Shown here piece by piece: positions 25,706-33,246 of a stretch of 53,886 nt of DNA. The stretch covers positions 1 to 53,886 of the forward strand of contig JAFIGG010000016.1 of assembly GCA_020831485.1 (NCBI GenBank). Direction: 5' to 3'. Positions within the stretch are counted from its first letter, which is position 1, and each line of letters opens with the position of its first letter. The DNA is from Opitutales bacterium. Its GTDB lineage: Bacteria; Verrucomicrobiota; Verrucomicrobiia; Opitutales; Oceanipulchritudinaceae. Both the position numbers and the translations under genes were made by a program. The notes under the pieces are model-generated. The model was not told the origin of the DNA and searched no databases. It saw nothing but the letters and a program-made list of their open reading frames with translations.

Positions 25706-26343
25706 TCCGTTGGCGGGCGTAATTGGTTCATGCGCATGCGTTCGTCCCGACGCAGGTCGCGCTGCGAATCGCGTCCGGGTTTTTCCACCCCCTGCGGGCC
25801 GAGCACCCAACTGAGTGGCCGCTTCTCTTTGCCAACGGCATTGTGCAGGAGCACCACGCCGTGCATGAAGGCGTCTGGCCGCGGCGGGCAACCGGGCACG
25901 TAGACGTCCACGGGTAGAAATTTGTCGACCCCCTGTACCACGCTGTAGATGTCATACATTCCCCCGGAGTTCGCGCAGGAGCCCATGGAGATCACCCAGC
26001 GAGGCTCCATCATCTGCTCGTAGAGGCGCTGGATTACCGGTGCCATCTTGACGAACACCGTGCCTGCGATGACCATGACGTCGGCTTGTCGCGGCGACCC
26101 CCGCAGAACTTCTGCACCGAAGCGGGCGACGTCGTATTTGCTCGTGACGCTCGTCGCCATTTCCACGAAGCAACACGAAAGGCCGAAGTTGAATGGCCAG
26201 ATCGAGTTCTTGCGCCCCCAGGCCATCAGGTCCTGAACGCGTGAGAGTGCGAGCACTTTGCCGACGACGTCGTCATAAGTGGCTTCGGTTTCCTCAGCCT
26301 TGGCGGCTGCGGGGTTTTTGGCACGACTGAGGGACCAGGGCAT
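25699..26343 (-). CDS. nuoB: NADH-quinone oxidoreductase subunit B
   Basis: 214 residues. It carries the terminal [4Fe-4S] cluster N2 with the unusual adjacent cysteines (GLSCCFVEM), then [12 protein letters not shown] and [10 protein letters not shown], all ligands present. The N-terminus has an extra Ala/Glu/Lys-rich 25 residues, and the C-terminus ends in an Arg-rich tail. N2 reduces the quinone. It lies 3 bp after nuoA. Confidence 0.96.
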   Translation of the reverse strand: MPWSLSRAKNPAAAKAEETEATYDDVVGKVLALSRVQDLMAWGRKNSIWPFNFGLSCCFVEMATSVTSKYDVARFGAEVLRGSPRQADVMVIAGTVFVKMAPVIQRLYEQMMEPRWVISMGSCANSGGMYDIYSVVQGVDKFLPVDVYVPGCPPRPDAFMHGVVLLHNAVGKEKRPLSWVLGPQGVEKPGRDSQRDLRRDERMRMNQLRPPTEC

Positions 26344-26346
26344 TGT

Positions 26347-26775
26347 TTATCGGGTGGGTTCAGGTTTGGAACTGAGAGTGGATGGCCGGCTGCGTTTGTT
26401 CGCCGGTCGGCGCGGTATCCAATCGAGGCTTCCCATCCGCCATTCATAGATCAGGCCGACGGTGAGGATGCCCATGAAAACCATGAGCCCCCAGAATCCC
26501 GGCCAGCCCAGTTCGTGGATGGCCACGGCCCAGGCGAAGATGAAAACCAATTCCAGGTCGAAGATGACAAAGAGGATGGCGATGAGAAAAAATTTGATCG
26601 AGAAGCGCAGGCGGCCAGTGCCCGTCGGCAGGATTCCGGATTCGTAGGCTTCCCCGGTAACACGCTCCCGGTGACGCTCTCCGAGAAAGTGAGAGGCCAA
26701 TAGTTTTCCGGCGATGACGACGACCACTGCGCCGACATATACACCGAAGGGCCAGTATTCGATGGCTGCGTTCAT
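26347..26775 (-). CDS. nuoA: NADH-quinone oxidoreductase subunit A
   Basis: 142 residues and three membrane helices, the first gene of the nuo operon. YESGILPTGTGRLRFSIKFF and AILFVIFDLELVFIFAWAVA are the conserved loop and helix 2 with acidic residues that line the E-channel. The C-terminus is about 15 residues longer than usual, Arg/Pro-rich. The operon promoter should lie in the 26776-27140 gap. Confidence 0.95.
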   Translation of the reverse strand: MNAAIEYWPFGVYVGAVVVVIAGKLLASHFLGERHRERVTGEAYESGILPTGTGRLRFSIKFFLIAILFVIFDLELVFIFAWAVAIHELGWPGFWGLMVFMGILTVGLIYEWRMGSLDWIPRRPANKRSRPSTLSSKPEPTR

Positions 26776-26848
26776 GGGGTGTTACAAAGGGGCAGTCGAA
26801 CTGTATTGGCTTATTGCCACAGGCGACTAGCTTGACCTCTGACAAGAA

Positions 26849-26866
26849 TCTTGCTTTAAAGCAAGA
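26849..26866. promoter_or_regulatory. Perfect 18-bp palindrome upstream of nuoA
   Basis: TCTTGCTTTAAAGCAAGA is a perfect inverted repeat 73 bp before the nuoA start codon. It could be an operator for a dimeric regulator or a small hairpin. No clear -35/-10 pair was recognised beside it. Confidence 0.4.
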
Positions 26867-26923
26867 AGAAAGAATTAAAACTTATGGGATCGTTAAGGGC
26901 AGCTAATCAATTATGGGATTTGA

Positions 26924-27008
26924 GATCAAGATAAAGACCCAAGAAAAAGATCAAGAGGGGGAGATTTCTGGCATCACCATTCTTGATCTTGGTTCTTAAT
27001 CTTGATCC
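26924..27008. repeat. Imperfect inverted repeat of AAGATCAAG-type units
   Basis: The left arm (26924-26959) is GATCAAGATAAAGACCCAAG and onward; the right arm (26980-27008), read on the - strand, is GATCAAGATTAAGAACCAAG and onward. They pair over about 29 bp with a few mismatches around a 20-base centre. The arms themselves consist of near-repeated GATCAAGA units. The 367-bp gap between nuoA and the next gene holds this, the 18-bp palindrome, a GTAG-type palindrome at 27065-27084, and no gene that I can support. Confidence 0.6.
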
Positions 27009-27064
27009 CCGGATAAAGAAAAAGAATTGGACTGGAATTTGGGTTGCTACCAAGTATCATTGCA

Positions 27065-27084
27065 CCCCTGAAGCGAAGGGCTAC
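27065..27084 (-). repeat. GTAG-headed repeat, degenerate
   Basis: On the - strand it reads GTAGCCCTTCGCTTCAGGGG, resembling the copy at 28104-28129 in the GTAGCCCT head and the GCTTCAG centre. The stem is poor, so it may be a decayed copy. Confidence 0.35.
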
Positions 27085-27142
27085 TTGTCGACGCTTGCGC
27101 TTTTCGAGGATTTGTATTTAAATTGATAATAGATTGCTCCCC

Positions 27143-27781
27143 ATGTTTCAAAGAATAGGCAGTGCTATTGGCTTGATCCTCCTCGTCGTTGCTGGCGGTG
27201 GTGGCTACATCGCGGTGAAGTCCCACATGGAATCGGAGATCTACCGCGACCGGCTGCAAACGCTTGGGGCGGACTACACCCGCTTGGCTGCGGACTATCA
27301 GGAAGCAGTGCGCAAGAGTGCGGTGACTGAGTTGCGGGTTCAGGACAACAAGCTGTCTGTGTTGGTCCGTACTGCGGATGGGGTCCTGGAAGAAATAGAC
27401 ACTCCCTTCGATCCCCGCCGCGAAATCTATATTGATTTTGTGGTCATGAATGGCCGCCTCTGGATCCGCCGGGTCTTTGATCAGGAGACCCCGCCCAGCC
27501 AGGCGGTTCTGATCAATCCGCGACTGATCGACATCAACTGGGATGAACGGTCGGGTGAGGAGCACGGTAAGGCTGTTTATCGACGCCTTGGCGAAGGGCG
27601 TTGGGCGATTACGGTTACCGGATCCGGAGCGTTGGGCCTGAGGCAGGTTTCCGCCGATGCCGGCATTGATCTGGTCGGCCCGCCGGAAATCCGCGATTTC
27701 AGTGAGCTGGAGCAATCGATCCGCAAGGATATCTCCGAAATCGGCCCTGGCGAAGTGGTCCGGCGCCTGCTCAATTTGTAG
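27143..27781 (+). CDS. Membrane-anchored protein of unknown function
   Basis: 212 residues from ATG 27143 (an upstream in-frame TTG at 27134 is less likely). One N-terminal hydrophobic segment (IGLILLVVAGGGGYIAV, residues 6-22) is followed by a likely coiled coil (about 30-65, with ESEIYRDRLQTLGADYTRLA) and a soluble domain with alternating strands (ELRVQDNKLSVLVRTADGVL, and RREIYIDFVVMNGRLWIRRV). The topology suggests an inner-membrane anchor with a periplasmic domain. I do not recognise the family. It is transcribed away from nuoA and stands alone. Confidence 0.65.
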   Translation: MFQRIGSAIGLILLVVAGGGGYIAVKSHMESEIYRDRLQTLGADYTRLAADYQEAVRKSAVTELRVQDNKLSVLVRTADGVLEEIDTPFDPRREIYIDFVVMNGRLWIRRVFDQETPPSQAVLINPRLIDINWDERSGEEHGKAVYRRLGEGRWAITVTGSGALGLRQVSADAGIDLVGPPEIRDFSELEQSIRKDISEIGPGEVVRRLLNL

Positions 27782-27786
27782 CCCTT

Positions 27787-27809
27787 GTAGACCCTGCATT
27801 CATGCTGGG
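27787..27809 (+). repeat. REP-like palindrome, family 1
   Basis: It reads GTAGACCCT, hairpin GCAT-TC-ATGC, then TGGG. It begins 6 bp after the stop of the membrane-anchored protein and shares head and hairpin with the 1921-1942 copy. Confidence 0.6.
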
Positions 27810-27818
27810 TACCGGGGT

Positions 27819-28007
27819 TTAGTCGTCCAAACCACGGGCTTCGCCTGCCGGTATCCCGTCCAGGTCGTAAAACTGAATGATCATTGGCCGGCAGCAGACT
27901 TCACAGTCGTAGTCCAGATCTGCCGGCAATTCCTGCAAAGCTGGGGCTGGAACCTCTATAATCTGGAAGCAGCTCGGACAGGTGATACGCGCAAAGTCGG
28001 TTTCCAT
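27819..28007 (-). CDS. CPXCG-motif cysteine-rich protein
   Basis: 62 residues. The pattern is CPSC at residues 10-13 and CEVCCRPM near 35-42, the two Cys pairs of the CPXCG family of small putative zinc-binding proteins. EVPAPALQELPADLDYDCEV and GIPAGEARGLDD fit the family. Function is unknown. It is convergent with the membrane-anchored protein and lies apart from the exonuclease gene. Confidence 0.8.
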   Translation of the reverse strand: METDFARITCPSCFQIIEVPAPALQELPADLDYDCEVCCRPMIIQFYDLDGIPAGEARGLDD

Positions 28008-28103
28008 TGAACAAGGGTATTCATGTAATAGGGGTCGGGATCGAGATTAATTTATCGAGCTGTCCGGGGCCCTGGAAGCGGTGGGGCGCTGGTTGAGTCG
28101 CGG

Positions 28104-28129
28104 TCCCTCCGCTGAAGCGGGAGGGCTAC
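28104..28129 (-). repeat. GTAG-headed palindrome
   Basis: On the - strand it reads GTAGCCCTC, then a palindrome CCGC-TTCA-GCGG, then AGGG. The two arms pair over eight bases with one bulge. It immediately follows the exonuclease gene and may act as its transcript end, though no T tract follows. Confidence 0.5.
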
Positions 28130-28794
28130 GACAGATCCCGCAGTTGCAGGTCGCGCTTTAGGCGTTTCTGAATCCGCGCGCACAGGGTCAAAAATACCTG
28201 AGCCGTGGTGAAGGTGTCGCCAGCGGCGGTGTGGCGGTCGACCATCGAGATTTCCAGATGGGAGCAAAGATCTTCAAGGGTAGGCGGACGTTGATTTGCG
28301 TAGCCCGTGCGGGCAAAGGCATCCAATTCACGCATCGCCAGTTCAGCGGTGTCAACCAGACAGTTGCGGAAGCGGATGCCAAAATGTCGGCGGAAGGCCT
28401 GGTCGATCATGTCGGCGTCGAAACCGATGTGGTGCCCCACCACCGGAGCGTTGCCGAGGATGGGCAGCAAGGCTGCCATCACCGCCTGTTCAGACTCTCC
28501 GTCCGCAGTTTCCGAAGGCAGAATCCCGTGCACATTGACGGCTTCCGTGAGGCCGGCATCGGCTTGGTAAATTAACCAGGAATTCATGTCGGAAAGGTGC
28601 AGTTCAAGGTCTTCAATGCGCATCGTGGCGAGGGACAGCATGCGGTCCTTTGCCCGATCGAAACCGCTGGTTTCTGCGTCGAGAACAATGAAGCGGATGT
28701 TTTCCGCGATATCCCGGCGCCCGGGGGCCTTGCGCTGGCATTGCTTGTAGGCGCGGGCTTGTGGATGCCGGGGCTGTTTCCAGGGCCAGATCAT
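28126..28794 (-). CDS. 3'-5' exonuclease (DnaQ/ExoN family)
   Basis: 222 residues. The DEDDh exonuclease motifs are all present: Exo I VLDAETSGF (Asp39, Glu41), Exo II VGHHIGFDADMIDQAF, and Exo III HTAAGDTFTTAQVF (His and Asp). An N-terminal basic stretch of 30 residues precedes the domain. No polymerase or other domain is attached. The gene overlaps the cNMP/CBS/nucleotidyltransferase gene by 4 bp. That pairing is one I recall from many bacterial genomes, but what nucleic acid it acts on is unknown. Confidence 0.88.
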   Translation of the reverse strand: MIWPWKQPRHPQARAYKQCQRKAPGRRDIAENIRFIVLDAETSGFDRAKDRMLSLATMRIEDLELHLSDMNSWLIYQADAGLTEAVNVHGILPSETADGESEQAVMAALLPILGNAPVVGHHIGFDADMIDQAFRRHFGIRFRNCLVDTAELAMRELDAFARTGYANQRPPTLEDLCSHLEISMVDRHTAAGDTFTTAQVFLTLCARIQKRLKRDLQLRDLS

Positions 28795-30746
28795 CGACTG
28801 CGCGATTCGAGGTGAAATTCCGTGCGCACGGCCTGCTGAACCATGCGTTGAACATCGAACACATTGGCCAGGTGGGCGCGTTCCAGCTTGCTGAGGGACC
28901 CCGGCTCGAAGTAGCGCCCGGCATCGCCCCGGCTGAGGCCTGTGAGCGTGCGGAGGCGCAGCAGGGAATCGTAGCCATCGTAGGCCAGGCGGGCCATTTC
29001 GCGCAATTGGGGGACCCGGTCATTCAGCTCTTCCAGGCGCCCTCCGGTGGAATAGTGGGCGGTTAGGCGGTATTTCAGGGCGAGTATTCGGGCGGCATCC
29101 CGCAGTGGCGAGAGGCCGCGGGCCTTGATGTCAAAGAGGCCCTCTTTTCCACCCTTTTTCTCAACCACAAACTTCCCCCAGAAATTCAAGGGTGGCGGCG
29201 TTTCGACGGCGGCTTCGGCAATCTGCCGTTGCAGCTGAGGATTCTCTGCTACCGTGTCAAAAACGGCGGTGCGCAGTGCAGTGCAGATTTTGGCGTCACC
29301 GGTGACGTAACGCAGGTCAAAGAGGATTAGAGCCCGTAGCAATTGGTCGCCCTCGCGGGCGTCGCCATAGTTCTTTATCTCATCGATCCATTCGCGGTTG
29401 GTTCGGCACCAGCGCGGGTTGGAGGCCATCACGCCGCCCTGACAGCGGGAGAAACCGCAGTCCACCATGCCTTGCACCACCTTTTCAGCCAATTGCAGGA
29501 AGATTTTGCGGTTGGCCTCGTCGGTTTCGGCGTCCTTGCCCGCGCCAAAAACAAAGGCATTGTCCATGTCTGTGCGCAGGATCTGCTCGCGTCTGCCGTC
29601 GCTGCCAACGGTGATCCAGGCCCAGGGAACTTCCGGCAGCTCCACGCCTGCCTCAAGCAGTTCTTCGCGGGCGAGTTCGACCAGGCGGTGGACCAGTTCA
29701 TCGTACAATTCGGCGCAGATCTGGCCGAGAAAGATCGCGGACACTCCCGACTCCAGATAGCTGCGGGTGATGCTTTCGACCTCATCGCAGAGTTCGCGCA
29801 GCCGCACAACCGAACGCGCCAGGCGAATCTCCCGCAGCAGGCCGGCGGGGTGGTGACCACTCTGGGTCAGCAAGTCCTTGTGGGTGCAGACATCCAGGGC
29901 CGGGCTGTTGGGGGTGCCATCCTGGGTGATGCAGATCTGGCCGATGCGCTCGCGCAGCATCAGCAGCACCGCTGCGGTCGCACTGCGGTTGGCCCGGATG
30001 GTGTAGACCGGCGAACTCATCACCTTGCGGATGGGCTCCTGATAATCGAGCTCGGCCACGATGGCTTTGCGCACCAGATCGTTGCTGGTAACAATGCCTA
30101 TGGGGTGACGCTGCTCGTTGACCACCAGAATGGAGGAAACCTTTCGCTCCGCCATGCGCTTGGCGGCGGTGCGGATGGACTCATCCGGCAGGCAGGACAG
30201 GAGTCTTTCCACCGGTCGTGGCCGCACCACCTGGGCTCCATCGAGGTGCGCCTGCAGGATGGTGCGCTTGCCCTCCAGCGGATCGCCGCCATTGCCCGGC
30301 ATTTTGACGCTGCCGCCAACCCGGGTCGCCCAGAACAAATGCCGCCGCACATAATTGCGCGCCGTATCATTGGCGTCCAGCAGGTGCTTGAATTCATTAC
30401 CAGGCAGGATATAGACCAGCGAGTCTTCAACCACACGAGCCGAAACCCTGAAAGGTGCACTTTCGAGCAGTGCCGTCAGCCCGAGCAGGTCGCCGATGTC
30501 ACGCACATCCACCAGCTCAAGACGGTTGTCCACAGTCCAGACATACTCCACCCGTCCCCGGGCAAGAAAGAGCACGTCCTCCGTCGGCGGATCGCCCTGC
30601 TCCCAGATTAAATCGCCATCGCTGAAGGCTTTTACCCGTGCCTGCTGCGCCAGTGAACTGACCGCCTCCTTCGGCAGCATCGAAAAGGGTGGATAGCTCC
30701 GCATGGCTGCGGCAATGCGGTCTGGGATGACATTGGGTGTGGTCAT
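28791..30746 (-). CDS. cNMP-binding / CBS-pair / DUF294 nucleotidyltransferase-like protein
   Basis: 651 residues, four parts. A cyclic-nucleotide-binding domain occupies about residues 20-135 (FSDGDLIWEQGDPPTEDVLFLARGRVEY, quoted as FSDGDLIWEQGDPPTEDV). A CBS pair follows at 170-300 (KRMAERKVSSILVVNEQRHP, then GIVTSNDLVRKAIV). A nucleotidyltransferase-like domain follows near 390-420 with GSDGRREQ and DMDNAF, resembling the GlnD-type active site with its Gly-Ser and Asp-X-Asp. The C-terminal 180 residues are the DUF294 C-terminal helical domain. It presumably senses nucleotides and may modify a target protein or nucleotide. It is cytoplasmic, with no membrane segment. The gene lies 48 bp after gluconokinase. 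Confidence 0.88.
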   Translation of the reverse strand: MTTPNVIPDRIAAAMRSYPPFSMLPKEAVSSLAQQARVKAFSDGDLIWEQGDPPTEDVLFLARGRVEYVWTVDNRLELVDVRDIGDLLGLTALLESAPFRVSARVVEDSLVYILPGNEFKHLLDANDTARNYVRRHLFWATRVGGSVKMPGNGGDPLEGKRTILQAHLDGAQVVRPRPVERLLSCLPDESIRTAAKRMAERKVSSILVVNEQRHPIGIVTSNDLVRKAIVAELDYQEPIRKVMSSPVYTIRANRSATAAVLLMLRERIGQICITQDGTPNSPALDVCTHKDLLTQSGHHPAGLLREIRLARSVVRLRELCDEVESITRSYLESGVSAIFLGQICAELYDELVHRLVELAREELLEAGVELPEVPWAWITVGSDGRREQILRTDMDNAFVFGAGKDAETDEANRKIFLQLAEKVVQGMVDCGFSRCQGGVMASNPRWCRTNREWIDEIKNYGDAREGDQLLRALILFDLRYVTGDAKICTALRTAVFDTVAENPQLQRQIAEAAVETPPPLNFWGKFVVEKKGGKEGLFDIKARGLSPLRDAARILALKYRLTAHYSTGGRLEELNDRVPQLREMARLAYDGYDSLLRLRTLTGLSRGDAGRYFEPGSLSKLERAHLANVFDVQRMVQQAVRTEFHLESRSR

Positions 30747-30794
30747 TATTCAGATAGCCTATAGGCAGCGGATGAGATGCGACCAATAAATTCT

Positions 30795-31292
30795 TCAGCG
30801 AAGTTCTTGAAGGCTCTGTTTAAGGATGATGTCGACTGGCAGACGAATGTCCAAGCGGATTGCGTTCATGGGTTCTTCGAGGTCTGCCAGTTGAGAGTCC
30901 AATAGATTTCCGGGCATAAAATGGCCGCTTCTTTGTTCGAGTCGGGCTTTCAGGGTCGGTCGATCTCCGTGAAGAAAGAGAACCTTCCAGTCTTCGATGC
31001 CCTTTCGCAGCTGTTGGCGATAGCTTTCTTTCAGTGCGCTGCAGGCAAGCACCTGAATGGGCTCGTTCGCTTTGGCGTCGCGCAGTCGCTGATTCAAATC
31101 GCACAGCCACGGCTCTCGGTCTTTGTCGCTTAAAGGTTTCCCCGATCGCATCTTATGGATGTTTTCAGCGGGATGGTAGTCGTCCGCATCGATTAAGACT
31201 CCCTGGAGTTCTTCGGCCAGAGCTCTTGCCACGCTGGACTTCCCGGATCCCGAGACGCCCATGACAAGCAGAGTGTGGGTGCTCGCTGGCAT
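30795..31292 (-). CDS. gntK: Gluconokinase
   Basis: 165 residues, normal length. Walker A is GVSGSGKSSVARAL at residues 13-26. IDADDYHPAENIHKMRSGKP, followed by LSDKDREPWL, and ACSALKESYRQQLR are the diagnostic gluconate kinase motifs. It phosphorylates gluconate to 6-phosphogluconate. It abuts the histidine kinase gene upstream. No gluconate permease of the GntT/GntP type is in the window. Confidence 0.92.
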   Translation of the reverse strand: MPASTHTLLVMGVSGSGKSSVARALAEELQGVLIDADDYHPAENIHKMRSGKPLSDKDREPWLCDLNQRLRDAKANEPIQVLACSALKESYRQQLRKGIEDWKVLFLHGDRPTLKARLEQRSGHFMPGNLLDSQLADLEEPMNAIRLDIRLPVDIILKQSLQELR

Positions 31293-32738
31293 TTAAGGTC
31301 GCAGGGCCGGAAGCCGGACGATGAATTTGGCGCCCTTGGGGTTGTTGTCTTCGACCTGCAGGGTGCCGTCGAGTTTCTGTAGAATGACGGTTGAAATGCT
31401 GAGGCCGAGGCCGAGGCCGAAGTTGCCGCCCTGGGCTTTGGTGGTGAAGTTGGGTTCGAAGATGGCGTTGCGGAGGGACTCGGGGACGCCGGGTCCGCTG
31501 TCGGAGAAGCTGATTTCGACCTGCTGGTCGTCGGTGACCAGGCGGCTGCTGATGCGGATCTTTCCGCCGGGGTCCATGGCTTCGACGGCGTTGACGATGA
31601 GGTTGGTCCAGACCTGGTTCAATTCATCCTCATTGGCGGAAACTTTTGGGGTCTCGGCGAAGTCGGTTTCAATCTCGGTGTCGCGGAGTCGGCTGCCAAG
31701 CACAAGCAGGGTGTCGCGGATGCCGTCCTCAACCTGAATCGCCTGAAAGTTTTCGCTTTGTGGGCGGGTGTAGCGCTTCAGGCTTTGCACAAGGCGGCTG
31801 ATGCGGTGCGAGGTGCTGCGGACGACCTGGATAAAGTGGCCGGCCTCAAAGGGCTGCAGTAGGCGCTCCCAGCCTTGTTCGTCTTTGGGGACGGAATTTC
31901 CTTGCGGTATCAATTCGGGGGGGAGTTTGGCCAGGCGGCGCAGCAGCGGGCGGGGCAGCTTTGGGAAACGTTGACTCAGTTGTTCCAGGCGTTGGCGCTG
32001 CTCGTTGGTGTCGGAAAAGGCATTCTGCAATCCCGCCTGCCAGCTTTGGGCCATTTGTTCCGGTGTGTCCGGGCCGGTGAGTAAGTTTTTGAGAATGCCT
32101 TCCAGATAATCCGCATTGCGCGAGAGGGAGGCCGCCGGGTTGTTGAGTTCGTGGGCGATTCCGGGCACGATGGAGCCGATCATTGCCAGCTTTTCCTGAT
32201 GGATCAGGCGTTCGCGGGTTTTTCGCAGTTCATCGATGGTGGCGCGGAGTTCCTCGCGTTCCTGATTGAGGGCCTGGTTGACGCGGTCCACCTCAATGTG
32301 AAGGTCTGCCAGGCGTTGGTAGCGCTTGGTCAGGCTGCCCTTGATCAGCTCCTGCAGGAAGCGGTAGGCGGAAGGTTGGGACTCTTGCAGGCCATCGACG
32401 TCGTCCCAGCTCAGGACCAGTGCGCGGCCGGACTCCACGGCAAGCACGCCGAAATAGTTCGGATTGCGCGTGTAGTAAGAAAGAATGCCGACCAGTTCGC
32501 CGGCTCCAAGGCGGTCAAAGCGCAACTGATTGTTGCTTTCGGCCCCTTTTGAGAGCTGCAGTTCCCCTTCCAGTATCAGCCAGACCGCCTGTTCGCGTTC
32601 GGTTTCCCGAATCAGCAGGTCGCCGGCTTGAAAACTTCGCAGGCGCTCCGCAAAGAAGCGGTCCTCCGCAATCAGCTTGCGGATGGACTCGAGGTGGGCG
32701 TCGGTCGCGGATTGAGCCGGCGGGGAGCGGTCAGGCAT
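31293..32738 (-). CDS. Soluble histidine kinase with N-terminal cNMP-binding domain
   Basis: 481 residues, no membrane segment. A cyclic-nucleotide-binding domain fills residues 18-135 (FQAGDLLIRETEREQAVWLI, followed by GELVGIL). A coiled-coil linker (140-180) leads to the phosphoacceptor helix with His196 (GIAHELNNPAASL). The ATP-binding domain has the N box NLIVNAVEAMDPGG, G1 DSGPGVP and G2 GLGLGLSIS. The gene overlaps the receiver gene by 8 bp, making that protein its likely partner. Whether the sensory domain binds a cyclic nucleotide cannot be read off. Confidence 0.9.
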   Translation of the reverse strand: MPDRSPPAQSATDAHLESIRKLIAEDRFFAERLRSFQAGDLLIRETEREQAVWLILEGELQLSKGAESNNQLRFDRLGAGELVGILSYYTRNPNYFGVLAVESGRALVLSWDDVDGLQESQPSAYRFLQELIKGSLTKRYQRLADLHIEVDRVNQALNQEREELRATIDELRKTRERLIHQEKLAMIGSIVPGIAHELNNPAASLSRNADYLEGILKNLLTGPDTPEQMAQSWQAGLQNAFSDTNEQRQRLEQLSQRFPKLPRPLLRRLAKLPPELIPQGNSVPKDEQGWERLLQPFEAGHFIQVVRSTSHRISRLVQSLKRYTRPQSENFQAIQVEDGIRDTLLVLGSRLRDTEIETDFAETPKVSANEDELNQVWTNLIVNAVEAMDPGGKIRISSRLVTDDQQVEISFSDSGPGVPESLRNAIFEPNFTTKAQGGNFGLGLGLSISTVILQKLDGTLQVEDNNPKGAKFIVRLPALRP

Positions 32739-33240
32739 CTTGGAACGGATTGTTTTCGTGGAGGTGTTCGGCGATCCGTTTCTGATCCAGTTGGCTCATG
32801 TAGGGCAGGGGTGGGATGGCTTCAGCGATGACGAAGTCCGTCAGCAGTTTACGCGTCAGCTCCACCAGCTCATCGGGTTCCCAGGGTTTTGCCTGGTAGT
32901 GGCAGATGCCGGCTTCGTTGATGGCTGTGATGGTCTCCTGGTGCCCCGCCTGGCCCGTGAAGAGCACTTTGCAGGTGCCTTTGAGGACGACTGACTCCCG
33001 GCGCTGGAGCTCACTCATGAAATCCACACCACGCTGCCCAGGCATCACATGGTCACAGTAGATCAGCGCGATGCGGTCGGCGTCGGGATCGAGTCCGTCG
33101 ATCCAGGCCCCGGCTTCCTGAGCCGATGAAAAGCCCTCCAGTTGAAAGGTCGATTCGAAAGGGGAGAGGTCGCGGAGGATGGCATCGAGCACATCCATTT
33201 CATCTTCAACGCAGAGGATGTAGAGTTTGGGATCGTTCAT
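32731..33240 (-). CDS. Single-domain response regulator
   Basis: 169 residues, one receiver domain and a short tail, no DNA-binding output. The acidic pair is Glu12/Asp13, the phosphoacceptor Asp63 (YCDHVMPGQRG), the switch Thr95 (VLFTGQ) and Lys118 in YQAKPW. These are complete. With no output domain it must act through protein contacts, for example on the kinase itself or another partner. It lies 6 bp after the DASS transporter and overlaps the kinase gene. Confidence 0.9.
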   Translation of the reverse strand: MNDPKLYILCVEDEMDVLDAILRDLSPFESTFQLEGFSSAQEAGAWIDGLDPDADRIALIYCDHVMPGQRGVDFMSELQRRESVVLKGTCKVLFTGQAGHQETITAINEAGICHYQAKPWEPDELVELTRKLLTDFVIAEAIPPLPYMSQLDQKRIAEHLHENNPFQDA

Positions 33241-33246
33241 GGGACT

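Noticed and set aside
25706-25891. An upstream extension of nuoCD
   Set aside because: It overlaps nuoB out of frame; the ATG at 25705 gives the normal length and a 7-bp coupled overlap.
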